Shown here in pieces: positions 16,715 through 29,640 of a DNA stretch of 64,000 nucleotides. Below the pieces are notes generated by a model. It had not been told where the DNA came from. It made no database searches and saw nothing but the letters and a program-made list of their open reading frames with translations. This stretch comes from Alphaproteobacteria bacterium (GTDB taxonomy: Bacteria; Myxococcota_A; UBA796; GCA-2862545), in contig JACKET010000021.1 in NCBI GenBank assembly GCA_020632875.1, positions 58,804 through 122,803 on the forward strand, in the 5' to 3' direction. Each line of letters opens with the position of its first letter. Position 1 is the first letter of the stretch. The position numbers and the translations under genes are program-made.

Positions 16715-17542
16715 ATGATCCATCGCTTCCTGCTCGGCCTCGCGCTGGTGGCGCCGACCGTCGCCGCCGCCGAGTGCGACACGCCGTCCCGGAACGCCGA
16801 CCTGCTGGGCGCCCTCGAGGGCGCATCCGTCGCGTTCGGCCAGCTCGACATCGAGTCGTTCCAGATGAGCCACACCGAGGCCAAGCAGCACCTCGAGTGC
16901 CTCACCGAGCCGATCTCGCGCACCACGGCCGCCGAGTTCCACCGCGTGACGGGCCTGTCGTTGTTCCTCGAGCGCAACAGCCCCTCCGCCGCGAAGGCCT
17001 TCGCCGCCGCGCGTGCGATCGAGCCCGACTACACGTTCCCGACCGACCTGATCCCCGAAGGGAACCCGGTGCTCGAGACGTACACCCAGGTCGACCCCGA
17101 AGCCGGGGCCACCGAGCTCGTGCCGCGCCCGAAGGTCGGCTCCATCAAGCTCGACGGGTCGGGCTCGCTGAACCGTCGCACCGCACTGCCGTCGATCTTC
17201 CAGCTGTTCGACGGCCGCGGCGCCGTGATGAACACCACGCTGCTGATGCCCGGCGATGCGCTTCCCGAGTACGAGGTGCCGAGCAACGCGGCCCCCGAGA
17301 AGACCGCGAAGGGCGGCCCCAACATCCCCCTGCTCGCAGGGGCCGGCGCGTCCCTCGTCGTGGCGGGCGGCCTCTACGCCGGGGGTGCCGCGACCCGCGG
17401 GGCCTGGGCGAACGCCGACACCATCGCCGAAGCCGAGAGCAAGCGCGGGCTCACCAACACCCTCGTCATCGCGTCGGGCGTCGCCGGAGTGGCGGCCGTG
17501 GGCCTCGGAACCACGTCGTTCGTGTTGTCGGGGAAGTTCTAG
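16715..17542 (+). CDS. Exported protein of a recurrent family, two C-terminal helices
   Basis: A 275-residue protein with a cleavable signal (LALVAPTVAAA), a helical region and two hydrophobic helices at the C-terminus. The helical region holds the pattern ECLTEPI-x-(12)-FHRVTGLSLFL and AF-AARAIEPDYTFP. That pattern recurs in the genes at 26980-28347 (twice) and, more weakly, at 61040-62620, defining a local family. It ends 2 nt before a Ser/Thr kinase gene, so the two are one unit and may form a sensor-kinase pair (inference). Confidence 0.7.
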   Translation: MIHRFLLGLALVAPTVAAAECDTPSRNADLLGALEGASVAFGQLDIESFQMSHTEAKQHLECLTEPISRTTAAEFHRVTGLSLFLERNSPSAAKAFAAARAIEPDYTFPTDLIPEGNPVLETYTQVDPEAGATELVPRPKVGSIKLDGSGSLNRRTALPSIFQLFDGRGAVMNTTLLMPGDALPEYEVPSNAAPEKTAKGGPNIPLLAGAGASLVVAGGLYAGGAATRGAWANADTIAEAESKRGLTNTLVIASGVAGVAAVGLGTTSFVLSGKF

Positions 17543-17543
17543 C

Positions 17544-19289
17544 GTGCTGCTGCCCGCCGGGTACGAGGTCGATCGGTACCGGATCGTCGAGAAGCTCGGT
17601 GAAGGCGGGATGGCCGTGGTGTACCGCGTCGAGCACCAGACGCTCGGCACGTCGCACGCCCTCAAGGTGCTGACGATCCCGAAGCAGGAGGTCCGCGACC
17701 GCCTCGTGCTCGAAGGCCGCGTGCAGGCCACGCTGCACCACCCGAACATCGTCGCCGTGAGCGACGTGCTCGACATCGGTGGCTCGCCCGGGCTGCTCAT
17801 GGAGTACATCGACGGCCCGGCGATGGACGACTGGCTGTCGAAGTACCGGCCGACCATCGAAGAGGCGCTCACGCTGTTCCGCGGCATCGTGTCGGGGGTC
17901 GGTCACGCCCATGCGAAGGGCCTGATCCACCGCGACCTGAAGCCCGGCAACGTGATGCTGTCGGTCGCCGACGACGGGGTCGAGCCGAAGGTCACCGACT
18001 TCGGCCTCGCCAAGCAGGACTCCGCCGACTTCAAGCGCACGCGAACCGGCATGACGATGGGCACGCCGGCCTACATGGCGCCCGAGCAGATCCGCGACGC
18101 GTCGTCGGTCGACCGCCGGGCCGACCTCTACAGCCTCGGCTGCATCCTGTACGAGCTGATGGCCGGGCACACGCCGTTCGACGGCGACGACATGCTGATG
18201 CTGTTCGCCAACGTCGCGACCGGCCGGTACCCACCCATCAAAGAGGTCGTACCCGACGCACCGGATGCGGTGGCCGCCTGCATCGATGCCCTGATCAAGG
18301 TCGATCCCGGCAGCCGCCTGCCCGACTGCGCCGCGATCATCGAGGTCCTCGACGGCAGCCCCGTCAGCTCGTTCCTCCTCTCCGACCCGAAGTCCGACCT
18401 GCCCACGGCACGCTCGATGGGCCGGGTACACGACACCGTGCTCGGCCTGAAGAGCCCGGCCGCCGATGTCGCGCGCAGCATGACCCGCGGCGTCCGCCCG
18501 CCCGACGAGATCAGCCAGATCCCGTGGGTCAGCCAGGCCACCTCGCGCCCGCCCACCGCGGCCCCGCCCGTGAAGGCGAAGTCGACGCCCCCCACGGAGC
18601 CCACCGTGGGCCCCGAGCTCTACGACACCATCTCCCAGGGCCGCGAGACCCGTCGGAACACCGTCACCGAGAGCATGGCGCCCACGGGCGGCGGCAAGAA
18701 GGTGTTCGCGGCGGCCGGGCTGATGATGGTCGGCGGCGGGATCTTCCTCGGCGGCGTGCTCCTCGTGGTGATCGCGGCACTGATGCTCCCCGGCGGCGAC
18801 GACGTCCCCGACCCGGTCCCCGTGGCGAATCCGGTCCCCGTCCCGGTGCCCACGCCGGTCCCGGTCGCCACGCCCGACCCGGTCCCCGAGCCCGAGCCCG
18901 AGCCCGTCCCCGAGCCCGAGCCCGAGCCCGTCCCCGAGCCCGTGAAGCCCACGCCGAAGCCGACGCCCAAGCCGACACCCAGGCCCACGCCGGTCCCCAC
19001 GCCGGCGCCCGACCCCGTCCCGGTGCCCACACCGACGCCGACGCCGGTGCCGACGCCGGCGCCTCCGCCCAAGCCCGCGGGCGGCACGTTCTCGTTCGTC
19101 GACGCGTCGAAGGTCGAGCTGAAGTCCCCGAGCACGGGCCAGACCTACGGCGCCGGCGAGCTCGTGCCGCCCGGCACCTACAAGGTGATCGTCGACGGCG
19201 TCGACGGCGGGTCGTCCGTGAAGATCAGCGACGGGCGCAACGTGTCGCTGAAGTGCGTGGCGGCGATGAACTTCTGCAAGCCGCAGTAG
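17544..19289 (+). CDS. Membrane-anchored Ser/Thr protein kinase with a C-terminal beta domain
   Basis: A 581-residue Hanks-type kinase. Seen: glycine loop GEGGMA, Lys41, HRDLKPGN at 129-136, DFG at 152-154 and APEQ, so it should be active. A membrane helix lies at about 388-415, then a long Pro-Val/Pro-Glu/Pro-Thr spacer (about 420-510). The last 70 residues form a small beta domain with PPGTYKV and two late Cys. The kinase at 29641 has its Lys, HRD and DFG at the same residue numbers and a similar end domain. GTG start 2 nt after the stop of the exported partner. Confidence 0.92.
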   Translation: MLLPAGYEVDRYRIVEKLGEGGMAVVYRVEHQTLGTSHALKVLTIPKQEVRDRLVLEGRVQATLHHPNIVAVSDVLDIGGSPGLLMEYIDGPAMDDWLSKYRPTIEEALTLFRGIVSGVGHAHAKGLIHRDLKPGNVMLSVADDGVEPKVTDFGLAKQDSADFKRTRTGMTMGTPAYMAPEQIRDASSVDRRADLYSLGCILYELMAGHTPFDGDDMLMLFANVATGRYPPIKEVVPDAPDAVAACIDALIKVDPGSRLPDCAAIIEVLDGSPVSSFLLSDPKSDLPTARSMGRVHDTVLGLKSPAADVARSMTRGVRPPDEISQIPWVSQATSRPPTAAPPVKAKSTPPTEPTVGPELYDTISQGRETRRNTVTESMAPTGGGKKVFAAAGLMMVGGGIFLGGVLLVVIAALMLPGGDDVPDPVPVANPVPVPVPTPVPVATPDPVPEPEPEPVPEPEPEPVPEPVKPTPKPTPKPTPRPTPVPTPAPDPVPVPTPTPTPVPTPAPPPKPAGGTFSFVDASKVELKSPSTGQTYGAGELVPPGTYKVIVDGVDGGSSVKISDGRNVSLKCVAAMNFCKPQ

Positions 19290-19304
19290 CCCCGCCGCCC
19301 ACGC

Positions 19305-23198
<3,894 letters not shown>

Positions 23199-23387
23199 GC
23201 CGCCCCCTCTCGCTCCGTGGCACTCTACCCGGCTCCGCACCGCCCCCTCCACACCGAATCCCGATCGAGGGCGTGACATACCGGGACACCCCTCCCTCCG
23301 AATGATGCCGATGCGTGGGCGTCGATGTCCGCAGAACCGAGAGCGAGCGCGCCCTGCCCCCAGGATGGGCGTGCCACCGGAGGAATC

Positions 23388-24434
23388 ATGAAGACTGCCC
23401 GCAGCCTGGCGGCGCTGTGCGCCCTCGCGTCCCTGTCCACCCCGGCCTTCGCGGGGTTCGACTGGGGCTCCGACTGCTCTTCCGGGCACGGCGACTTCGA
23501 CCAGTACATCCCGTGGGACGACACGGTGCTGATCGGCTCGATCCCTGCGGGGAAGAAGGACGTGACGATCTTCCTCGACTCGCTGCAGGACGTGGACATC
23601 CAGCTCGTCGACCAGTGGACCGGGACCGAGATCATCGCGTGGCCGTCGGGCCTGCTGAACGGCCCCACCAGCGAGTGCGTCGAGTGGCACGGCGTGACGT
23701 ACTGCTACAGCGGCTACAACGGCGACGGCACGTGGAACGGCCTCGGCTTCGAGTGGATCTCCATCGAGGGCACCACGAACCGCCCGCTGACCATGTCGGC
23801 CTACGGGTACGACGCGGGCACCGCGCTCGTCGACTACAGCTGGGACGCGAGCGAGACCTGCAACGAGGTCGGGGACGGCGCGTTCTCGCAGTACATCCCC
23901 TTCGACGACTTCGTCACCGTGGGCGACATCCCGGCGGGCAAGTCGAACGTCGTGATCGACCTCGACGCGCGGTGGGGCGCGGACGTCGACGTGCAGCTGT
24001 GGGATGCCGGCATCCCGCTGATCGCGTGGCCCGACGGCCTGCTCTCAGGCCCCGACGAGCAGGTGCTGTACTGGGACGGCATGACGATCTGGTACAGCGG
24101 CTACAACGGCGTGAACGGCAACTGGGGCCACGAGACCATCGAGATCTACGGAGAGGTCCCGAACGACCTGACGATGCTGGCCTACGGCTACGAGGACGGC
24201 ACCGCCGACGTGATCTACGAGTGGGGCCTCGGCGTCGGGGAGGCGTGCAGCACGGACACCCAGTGCGACGACGGCCTGTTCTGCAAGTTCGGCGACGACG
24301 CGGAGGGCATCTGCCACACCGCCACGTGGTGCGAGAACGACTTCTCCGCCCAGGACGACTGCTCGAACCTCGCGGGGCGCTGGACCGCCTGGTCGTGCGA
24401 GGACTACACCTGCGAAGAGGCGTTCGCCTGGTGA
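23388..24434 (+). CDS. Secreted protein with two PPC-like repeats
   Basis: A 348-residue secreted protein with a clear signal (AALCALASLSTPAFA). Two homologous segments of about 125 residues each share QYIPxDDxVxxGxIPAGK, IAWPxGLLxGP, YSGYNG and AYGYxxGTA. They resemble beta-sandwich PPC-type domains. A Cys-rich tail follows (CSTDTQCDDGLFCKFGDD), like an EGF-style knot. GGAGG lies before the ATG. Function unknown; probably extracellular binding. The 3' end overlaps the facing HAD gene by 31 nt. Confidence 0.7.
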   Translation: MKTARSLAALCALASLSTPAFAGFDWGSDCSSGHGDFDQYIPWDDTVLIGSIPAGKKDVTIFLDSLQDVDIQLVDQWTGTEIIAWPSGLLNGPTSECVEWHGVTYCYSGYNGDGTWNGLGFEWISIEGTTNRPLTMSAYGYDAGTALVDYSWDASETCNEVGDGAFSQYIPFDDFVTVGDIPAGKSNVVIDLDARWGADVDVQLWDAGIPLIAWPDGLLSGPDEQVLYWDGMTIWYSGYNGVNGNWGHETIEIYGEVPNDLTMLAYGYEDGTADVIYEWGLGVGEACSTDTQCDDGLFCKFGDDAEGICHTATWCENDFSAQDDCSNLAGRWTAWSCEDYTCEEAFAW

Positions 24435-25012
24435 TCGAGGAGCTCGCCGAGGCCGCGGATGACGCGATCCGCGTGCCCGGCGAAGCGCCCCGACCCGTCG
24501 TGGTCGAGCCAGATCGTGCGCGCACCCGCGGCGCGCCCCGCCTCGAGGTCGTGCACGTAGTCCCCCACCACCACGGCCCGCTCGGGCGGCGTGCCCCAGC
24601 GTCCGAGCAACGCGAGGACCCCCGCCGGGCTGGGCTTGGGTGAGGCGCACTCGCGGCCCAGCACGTCGTCCGCGGCGAAGGCCTGTCGCAGGCCGATGCG
24701 CTCGAGGGTCTCGAGCGCCGTGGCGCGCGTGTTGCGGGTGAGGATGCCGACCTCGCACCCGGCGCCCCGCAGCCAGCCGAGCAACGAGCCGGCGTGGGGC
24801 GCGGGCCGCGCGTTCTCGACGTGCTCGACCTCCCACGCCCGCACGGCCACGCGGAGCCCGTCCCGCTCGGCCTCCGGCCGGGTCTCGATGCCGGCGAGCA
24901 CGTCCCGGTCGAGCGGGAGGCCGAGCTGGGCCTTCAGCCCGGCGAAGTCGTGCATCGGCACGGTGAGGGTGCCGTCGAGGTCGAAGATCCACGCGTGGCA
25001 GCCGAGGTACAC
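24404..25012 (-). CDS. HAD-superfamily phosphatase
   Basis: A 202-residue HAD hydrolase of the phosphoglycolate-phosphatase-like subgroup. Motif I is FDLDGTLT (nucleophile Asp11, acid Asp13), motif II is the LTRNT segment, motif III a Lys in CASPKPSP and motif IV GDYVHD. It should dephosphorylate a small metabolite in the cytoplasm. GTG at 25012 is preceded by GGAGGA and, further up, by TATCGT. The 31-nt tail-to-tail overlap with the plus-strand gene is real if both stops are used. Confidence 0.85.
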   Translation of the reverse strand: MYLGCHAWIFDLDGTLTVPMHDFAGLKAQLGLPLDRDVLAGIETRPEAERDGLRVAVRAWEVEHVENARPAPHAGSLLGWLRGAGCEVGILTRNTRATALETLERIGLRQAFAADDVLGRECASPKPSPAGVLALLGRWGTPPERAVVVGDYVHDLEAGRAAGARTIWLDHDGSGRFAGHADRVIRGLGELLDHQANASSQV

Positions 25013-25042
25013 GCTTCCTCCACCGCGACGATAGTCCACCCC

Positions 25043-25444
25043 ATGCCTCGCGCGTGGCCTGCCATCGGTCTCCTCGCTTTCCTCTCCCTGGCCGTCGGGA
25101 TGTGGATGGGCGGCCAGATCAGCGCCTCCGAAGCGGTGCCCCCGGAGGCACCGGCGCCCGAAGGGTCCGTCCCACCGACGGCTGGCGAGACCGAAGGCAC
25201 CGTCGCGTCCGGGTCCGCGGCCGCTCCGATGCTCCCGGTCCCACCGGGAACCGAAGCAGACCTCCGCGCGGAGTGGGCGCCCGTGCGTGCGGCGATCCTC
25301 GCGGGCGAGCGGGGCGCGATGGAGCAGGCGCGATCCGTGGCCGCGCGGTGGGCAGGGCTGGTCCCTCCGCCCCCCGAGCTGCTCGAGGTCCAGAGCATCG
25401 CGCACCTCGTCGACGTGGAAGACGCCGCGCGCTCACTGCGCTGA
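25043..25444 (+). CDS. Single-pass membrane hypothetical protein
   Basis: A 133-residue protein with an N-terminal membrane anchor (residues 6-25, LLAFLSLAVGMWMGG). A Pro/Ala/Gly spacer and a helical C-terminal half follow. No family recognised. TAGTCC lies 6 nt before the ATG, close to the leaderless pattern, and a divergent promoter serves the HAD gene. Confidence 0.55.
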   Translation: MPRAWPAIGLLAFLSLAVGMWMGGQISASEAVPPEAPAPEGSVPPTAGETEGTVASGSAAAPMLPVPPGTEADLRAEWAPVRAAILAGERGAMEQARSVAARWAGLVPPPPELLEVQSIAHLVDVEDAARSLR

Positions 25445-25915
25445 CGGTTCCGCCTCGGGCACGGGCACCAGCCGCATCAGCGTGAGCGCGCCGTCGTCGT
25501 TCGCGGCCGGGTCGACGATCACGAAGAGCGCGCCATCCTTCTCGTACGTGACGGCCGTGCCGTCGTCGGCCAGCGCGTGGAACCCGTGCGACTCGACCTG
25601 CGTTCGCGCCGCCTGCATCGCGGCCGCCGCCCCGCTGGACGGCACCTCGTACGACACGAGCTCCATCTGGTACCGCCCGTCCCCGAGGTCGACCTCGACC
25701 CCGTCCGGCAGGTTCAGGCTGTCGGCCGAGGCCTTCATCCGCATGCTCATCAGCTTCTCGCCGCCCACGGGCGCCGTGGCGGGGAAGTCGGCGGGGTGGA
25801 CGGCGTTCTCGCCGAGCTCGACCGAGAGGTCGAGGTCGGTCAGCGAGTTCACGGCCCCCATGCAGCCGAGCGAGAACAGCAGGGTGACGAGCAGGACGAA
25901 CAGCGCGCGCAACAC
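25433..25915 (-). CDS. Small lipoprotein of unknown function
   Basis: A 160-residue lipoprotein with signal LRALFVLLVTLLFSLGC and an alpha/beta body of unknown family. The GTG at 25915 and a TTG at 25912 are both possible; GGAGG is 3 or 6 nt away. TACCCT lies before. The last 12 nt overlap the 3' end of the facing gene. Confidence 0.6.
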   Translation of the reverse strand: MLRALFVLLVTLLFSLGCMGAVNSLTDLDLSVELGENAVHPADFPATAPVGGEKLMSMRMKASADSLNLPDGVEVDLGDGRYQMELVSYEVPSSGAAAAMQAARTQVESHGFHALADDGTAVTYEKDGALFVIVDPAANDDGALTLMRLVPVPEAEPSAQ

Positions 25916-26035
25916 GGACCTCCAGGGACCAGGGTACGGCCGGCGCCGCGTTTCATTCCGCCCGGGGGACGATTCTTGAGCGCGACTTAGACACACGCGG
26001 CGGCAGAACGGGTGAACAGGGCGGCGGAGGTCGCC

Positions 26036-26989
26036 TTGTTCTTGTCTCTCTTGCTCGCTTGCCAGACCGATCCCGCCGCCGTCGCGCCCCTCGACACCGA
26101 CGTTCCCGCCGAGGTGGACGACACGGACCTCCGCGACACCGCGGAGCCCGCGCCCGACCCCGACCCCCTGCCCGAAGAGGAGCCCGAGGAGCCGATCACC
26201 CCGCCCGCACCGGCCTGCTCGCTCGGCCCCCACGCGCGCACCTTCACGCTGAACGTGGGAAACCGGTCGGCCATCGTCGACCTGCCGCCGGGGTACGACG
26301 GCACCGAGCAGCTCCCCACGGCGCTCAACTTCCACGGCCTGCTCATGAGCGGCGCGCTCCAGAAGTCGTACACGGGCTTCGCCGATGCGGCGAACGCGCG
26401 CGGCTGGATCGCCGTGCACCCGAACGGCCAGAACAACACCTGGGACGTGACGCCCTGGTCGAACGACGTCGACTTCGTCGCGGATCTGCTCGACGCGCTC
26501 GGCGCGGAGGTCTGCGTCGACCCGTCCCGCACGTACGCCACGGGGCTGTCGATGGGCGGCTACTTCTCGTACCTGCTCGGGTGCCGCCTGCCGAACCGGT
26601 TCGCCGCGATCGCGCCCGTGGCCGGGCTCGACGCGAACGTGTTCTGCAGCACGCCCGTCGACGTGCCGCTGCTGCACATCCACGGCACGGGTGACCTGAT
26701 CGTCCCGTACGGCGGGTCGTTCCTCAGCCCGGGAGCCCAGGAGAGCGTGCGGCGCTGGTCGGATCGCGTGAACGGCTGCAACGTGCCGTCCGTGGTCACG
26801 TACCAGGACCCCGAGGTCACGTGCGAGACCCGGACGTGCGGTCCGGCGTCCGAAGCGACACTGTGCACGATCGCGGGCGGCGGCCACACCTGGCCGGGTG
26901 CGGCGCCCATCCCCCTGCTCACGGACAGCAACGCGGCGCTCGATGCGAACGCCGAGGTGCTCGACTTCTTCGAGCTGTACTACCGGTAG
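26036..26989 (+). CDS. Lipoprotein esterase, LpqC/PHB-depolymerase-like
   Basis: About 317 residues. A short lipoprotein signal (MFLSLLLAC) and an acidic Pro/Asp/Glu spacer lead to an alpha/beta-hydrolase of the LpqC/polyhydroxybutyrate-depolymerase/feruloyl-esterase group. Seen: the nucleophile elbow GLSMGG near residue 170, an Asp in HGTGDLIVPY and His in GGGHTWPG. Several Cys suggest disulfides outside the cytoplasm. TTG at 26036 was chosen because GGAGG is 5 nt upstream; GTG at 26012 would give a longer signal but has no ribosome site. Ester-linked polymers or plant phenolic esters are possible substrates. Confidence 0.8.
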   Translation: MFLSLLLACQTDPAAVAPLDTDVPAEVDDTDLRDTAEPAPDPDPLPEEEPEEPITPPAPACSLGPHARTFTLNVGNRSAIVDLPPGYDGTEQLPTALNFHGLLMSGALQKSYTGFADAANARGWIAVHPNGQNNTWDVTPWSNDVDFVADLLDALGAEVCVDPSRTYATGLSMGGYFSYLLGCRLPNRFAAIAPVAGLDANVFCSTPVDVPLLHIHGTGDLIVPYGGSFLSPGAQESVRRWSDRVNGCNVPSVVTYQDPEVTCETRTCGPASEATLCTIAGGGHTWPGAAPIPLLTDSNAALDANAEVLDFFELYYR

Positions 26990-28347
26990 ACGAACGACGC
27001 CCCGATCCCCACGCCCCCGAGCACGAGCAGCGCCGTGCCCGCGGTGGCGGCGCGGTTGGCGGCGGCGCGGATCTCGGGCAGGTCTTCGGGCGGCGTGGTC
27101 GCGCGCTTGTACTCACCCACGTGCTTCGCGTTCAGCCCGTACGCGAGGCCCGATCCGACGAGCAGCGCGGCACCGCCGAGCTGCAGGCCGCGCCCGAGGT
27201 TCGTGCGCCGACGCCCCGCTTCGTCCTGCCGGTACAGCGCGAGCGCCGGAGGCAGCCGCGATGCCGCGTCGTCGCCGGCCTGCGCGGCGAGCCAGCCGAG
27301 ATCCGGCAGCGGCACGCCGCCCGGCACGTACCCGGTCCACAGCACGCGCCCGGTCGGGGACACGGCCTGCACGATGCTCGGCTGCGTGGACGGCCGCGCA
27401 TCCGCGACGATGCCGTCGACGCGGAGCGTCACGCCCTCCGGCACGTCGACCGGGAGCCACGGCGGCGAGCCGACCGTCCCGGCCCGCTCCCACAGGGTCG
27501 CGAGCGTGCTGCCCTCGTCGACGATGCCCGCCGGCGGCACGAACGCCGGGTCGAGCTGCTGGGCCTCCTGGAACGAGCGCACGGTGCCGAGCCCGGTGCC
27601 GTACGTGTAGAGCCGCAGCCCCTCGAGCCGGTGAATGGCGGCGGCCTGGGTCGGGCGGAGCACCTGGTCGACGCACGGCAGCCCGCGCGCGATGCGGCGG
27701 AGCGAGGCCTCGAATCCCTCCACGTCCATCGAGGTGAACGCCGACTCGGCGACCTCGACGTCCTGCACCAGCGACTCGACCGACACGGTGCCTTCGCAGT
27801 TCGCCGGGGGGAACGCGACCCAGTCGGGCATGCTCGCGCGGGCGTCGATCCACTGGGCACCGACCGGCGGACCGTCGGGCGAGAAGACCTGTACCAGCAC
27901 CGGAAGCCCGAACGGGCGGGACGCCTGGGGCCGGCCGTCGGTGTACACGAGCGCGGCGAGCGACGTGGGGAACTCGTCGATCGGGCCGGGCGGAGGCGCC
28001 TCGTCGAGCAGCGCGGCGAAGGCCTCGCTCTCCTGCGCCCACACCGGCGCGAGCTCGGGTGCGAGCTGGAACGCCGCCGACGCGGCGGCGACCGCACCCT
28101 TCGGATCGCCCGACAGGCGCGACGCGATCGCGCGGTCGCGGTGGAAGCGCGCCGCATCCTCGACGGTGACGGGCTCGGGCAGGCAGGCGATGCCCTTCTC
28201 GGCCTCGAACAGCCGGGCGCGCAGCTCTGCGTCCTGCCCGTCGAGCGCCGAGGCCCACGCCCCGTCGACCGCCTCGCGGAACCCGGCATTGGTCATGGCG
28301 TCGTCGCCACAGGCCGCGTGCGCCGCACCGATCCAGAGCAGAATCAT
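26980..28347 (-). CDS. Exported protein with a duplicated domain and two C-terminal helices
   Basis: A 455-residue protein with an 11-residue signal (MILLWIGAAHA). Two copies of the local exported-family domain are visible: one with IACLPEPVTVEDAARFHRDRA, the other with LPCVDQVLRPTQAAAIHRLEG. Each is followed by a helix ending in a Leu/Gln-Asp/Ala-Pro turn. Two membrane helices end the protein, as in the gene at 16715. TACGCT lies exactly 7 nt before the ATG, supporting this start over a GTG at 28365. The 3' end overlaps the esterase stop by 10 nt. Function unknown. Confidence 0.7.
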   Translation of the reverse strand: MILLWIGAAHAACGDDAMTNAGFREAVDGAWASALDGQDAELRARLFEAEKGIACLPEPVTVEDAARFHRDRAIASRLSGDPKGAVAAASAAFQLAPELAPVWAQESEAFAALLDEAPPPGPIDEFPTSLAALVYTDGRPQASRPFGLPVLVQVFSPDGPPVGAQWIDARASMPDWVAFPPANCEGTVSVESLVQDVEVAESAFTSMDVEGFEASLRRIARGLPCVDQVLRPTQAAAIHRLEGLRLYTYGTGLGTVRSFQEAQQLDPAFVPPAGIVDEGSTLATLWERAGTVGSPPWLPVDVPEGVTLRVDGIVADARPSTQPSIVQAVSPTGRVLWTGYVPGGVPLPDLGWLAAQAGDDAASRLPPALALYRQDEAGRRRTNLGRGLQLGGAALLVGSGLAYGLNAKHVGEYKRATTPPEDLPEIRAAANRAATAGTALLVLGGVGIGASFVYR

Positions 28348-28353
28348 GGCGGG

Positions 28354-28359
28354 AGCGTA
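28354..28359 (-). promoter_or_regulatory. -10 element TACGCT, predicted leaderless start
   Basis: The last T is 7 nt before the minus-strand ATG at 28347. It lies back-to-back with a plus-strand -10 at 28372, 12 bp away. Confidence 0.5.
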
Positions 28360-28371
28360 CGGCACCCGGTC

Positions 28372-28377
28372 TACGGT
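28372..28377 (+). promoter_or_regulatory. -10 element TACGGT
   Basis: It predicts a start near 28384 and a 16-nt leader with GAGGA before the ATG at 28400, heading a three-gene unit that ends with a kinase. Confidence 0.4.
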
Positions 28378-28399
28378 GTACAAACGCGTTGAGGAACCC

Positions 28400-29017
28400 A
28401 TGCTGCTCACCCTGCTCGCCGCACTCGCTGCCGAGCCCTCCGCACCCACCGCGACCGGGCCGCAGGGCCCCGAGCCGGTGCTCGAGTACGCCCAGCAGGA
28501 TCTGCGCAAGCTCAAGCAGGCCCGCGTGGCCCAGCTCGCCGCGGTCACGCTGCCCGCGATGTTCCTCGCCGGGGCGTTCGCCCAGGCGCAGATCCCCCAG
28601 AAGGCCGGCGGGGGCGTCGCGATCAACGCGCAGTCGCTCTCGGCGTACTCGCTCTACGGGCTGGGCGGACTCGGGATGATGGTGTCGTCGTCGGTGTTCC
28701 ACCGCCGCACGATCAAGTCCCGCTCGTACCTCACGCAGCAGGGGCTCTCGGTGCCCCGCACCCCTTCCGTGATCGTGCCGACGCTCGCGGTCGTCGGGGT
28801 CGCCGCGGCCTTCGGATCGTCGTCGATCCGCGCGCCCGGCGACGACGTGCGCACCGGCGGCCTGATCGCCGGTCTCGGCCTGTACGCGGTGTCGGTGGGC
28901 ATCGGCACCTTCCAGCTCGACCTGAACCGCCGTGCACGCCGCGATGCCGGCTGGCTCGGGCTGGTTCCCGCGGGGGACGCGCGCGCTCCGGGCCTCGCGC
29001 TGGCGGGCCAGTGGTGA
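28400..29017 (+). CDS. Multi-pass membrane protein of unknown function
   Basis: A 205-residue protein with a short signal-like start (MLLTLLAALAA) and about four hydrophobic segments (LAAVTLPAMFLAGAFAQA, YSLYGLGGLGMMVSSSVF and two more). No known family. It leads an operon with a lipoprotein (overlapping by a few nt) and a Ser/Thr kinase, and may be a membrane partner of that kinase (inference). Confidence 0.65.
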   Translation: MLLTLLAALAAEPSAPTATGPQGPEPVLEYAQQDLRKLKQARVAQLAAVTLPAMFLAGAFAQAQIPQKAGGGVAINAQSLSAYSLYGLGGLGMMVSSSVFHRRTIKSRSYLTQQGLSVPRTPSVIVPTLAVVGVAAAFGSSSIRAPGDDVRTGGLIAGLGLYAVSVGIGTFQLDLNRRARRDAGWLGLVPAGDARAPGLALAGQW

Positions 29018-29640
29018 GGTGGCTCCCGCTGCTCGCCTCCGGGTGCCTGTGGCTCGGCGACGATCGCGACGCACGGCGCCTGGATGCCGACCAGGACGGC
29101 GTGCCGACGGGCTACGACTGCAACGACCGCAACCCCACGGTCACCACGCTCTTCGCGACCCACGGCGCCATCGCGTGCGGCGAGACGGTCGCCGCCGACT
29201 TCGACGGCCAGAGCGACACCGCCATCGGCGAAGCCGAGCTGAACCGCCGTGACCTGATGGCGGTCACGAACCTGCTCCACCCGCAGTACCCCGAGCTGCT
29301 GCTCGAGGTCTCGTCGTACGAGCACACCTACCGGTTCGACGTCGACACGGGCACGCCGGTGCGCGTGACGCTGCGTCCCTCGGACGACTGGCGCTCGTAC
29401 CGCCAGCGGCTCGCGGTCGACGAGCACGCCGTGCTGTTCGCGAACCGCGGCCCGCTCTGTCTCCGCGAGGAGGGCGTCGCGGGGGTGCCGCTCGCGCATG
29501 ACGCCGACGGCGCGGGGCCCGACGCCGGCACCACCGTCACGGCCTTCGTCGCCGAGCCCGGCGTGCCCTGGTTCATCGCGGTGTCGGGCTGGGCGGGCAG
29601 CTACACGCTCGAGGTCCAGTGCGTCCCGGAGGCCCTCTAG
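29011..29640 (+). CDS. Lipoprotein with one MopE-like motif
   Basis: A 209-residue lipoprotein with signal VRWLPLLASGC. A single calcium-loop-like segment (DADQDGVPTGYDCNDRNP) resembles one MopE repeat. A beta-rich body of PPC type follows. Two adjacent GTG codons (29011, 29014) overlap the stop of the upstream gene; GTGA at 29014 is the more typical coupling. It ends directly before the kinase ATG, so stop and start touch. It could be the outer ligand-binding part of the kinase module (inference). Confidence 0.7.
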   Translation: MVRWLPLLASGCLWLGDDRDARRLDADQDGVPTGYDCNDRNPTVTTLFATHGAIACGETVAADFDGQSDTAIGEAELNRRDLMAVTNLLHPQYPELLLEVSSYEHTYRFDVDTGTPVRVTLRPSDDWRSYRQRLAVDEHAVLFANRGPLCLREEGVAGVPLAHDADGAGPDAGTTVTAFVAEPGVPWFIAVSGWAGSYTLEVQCVPEAL

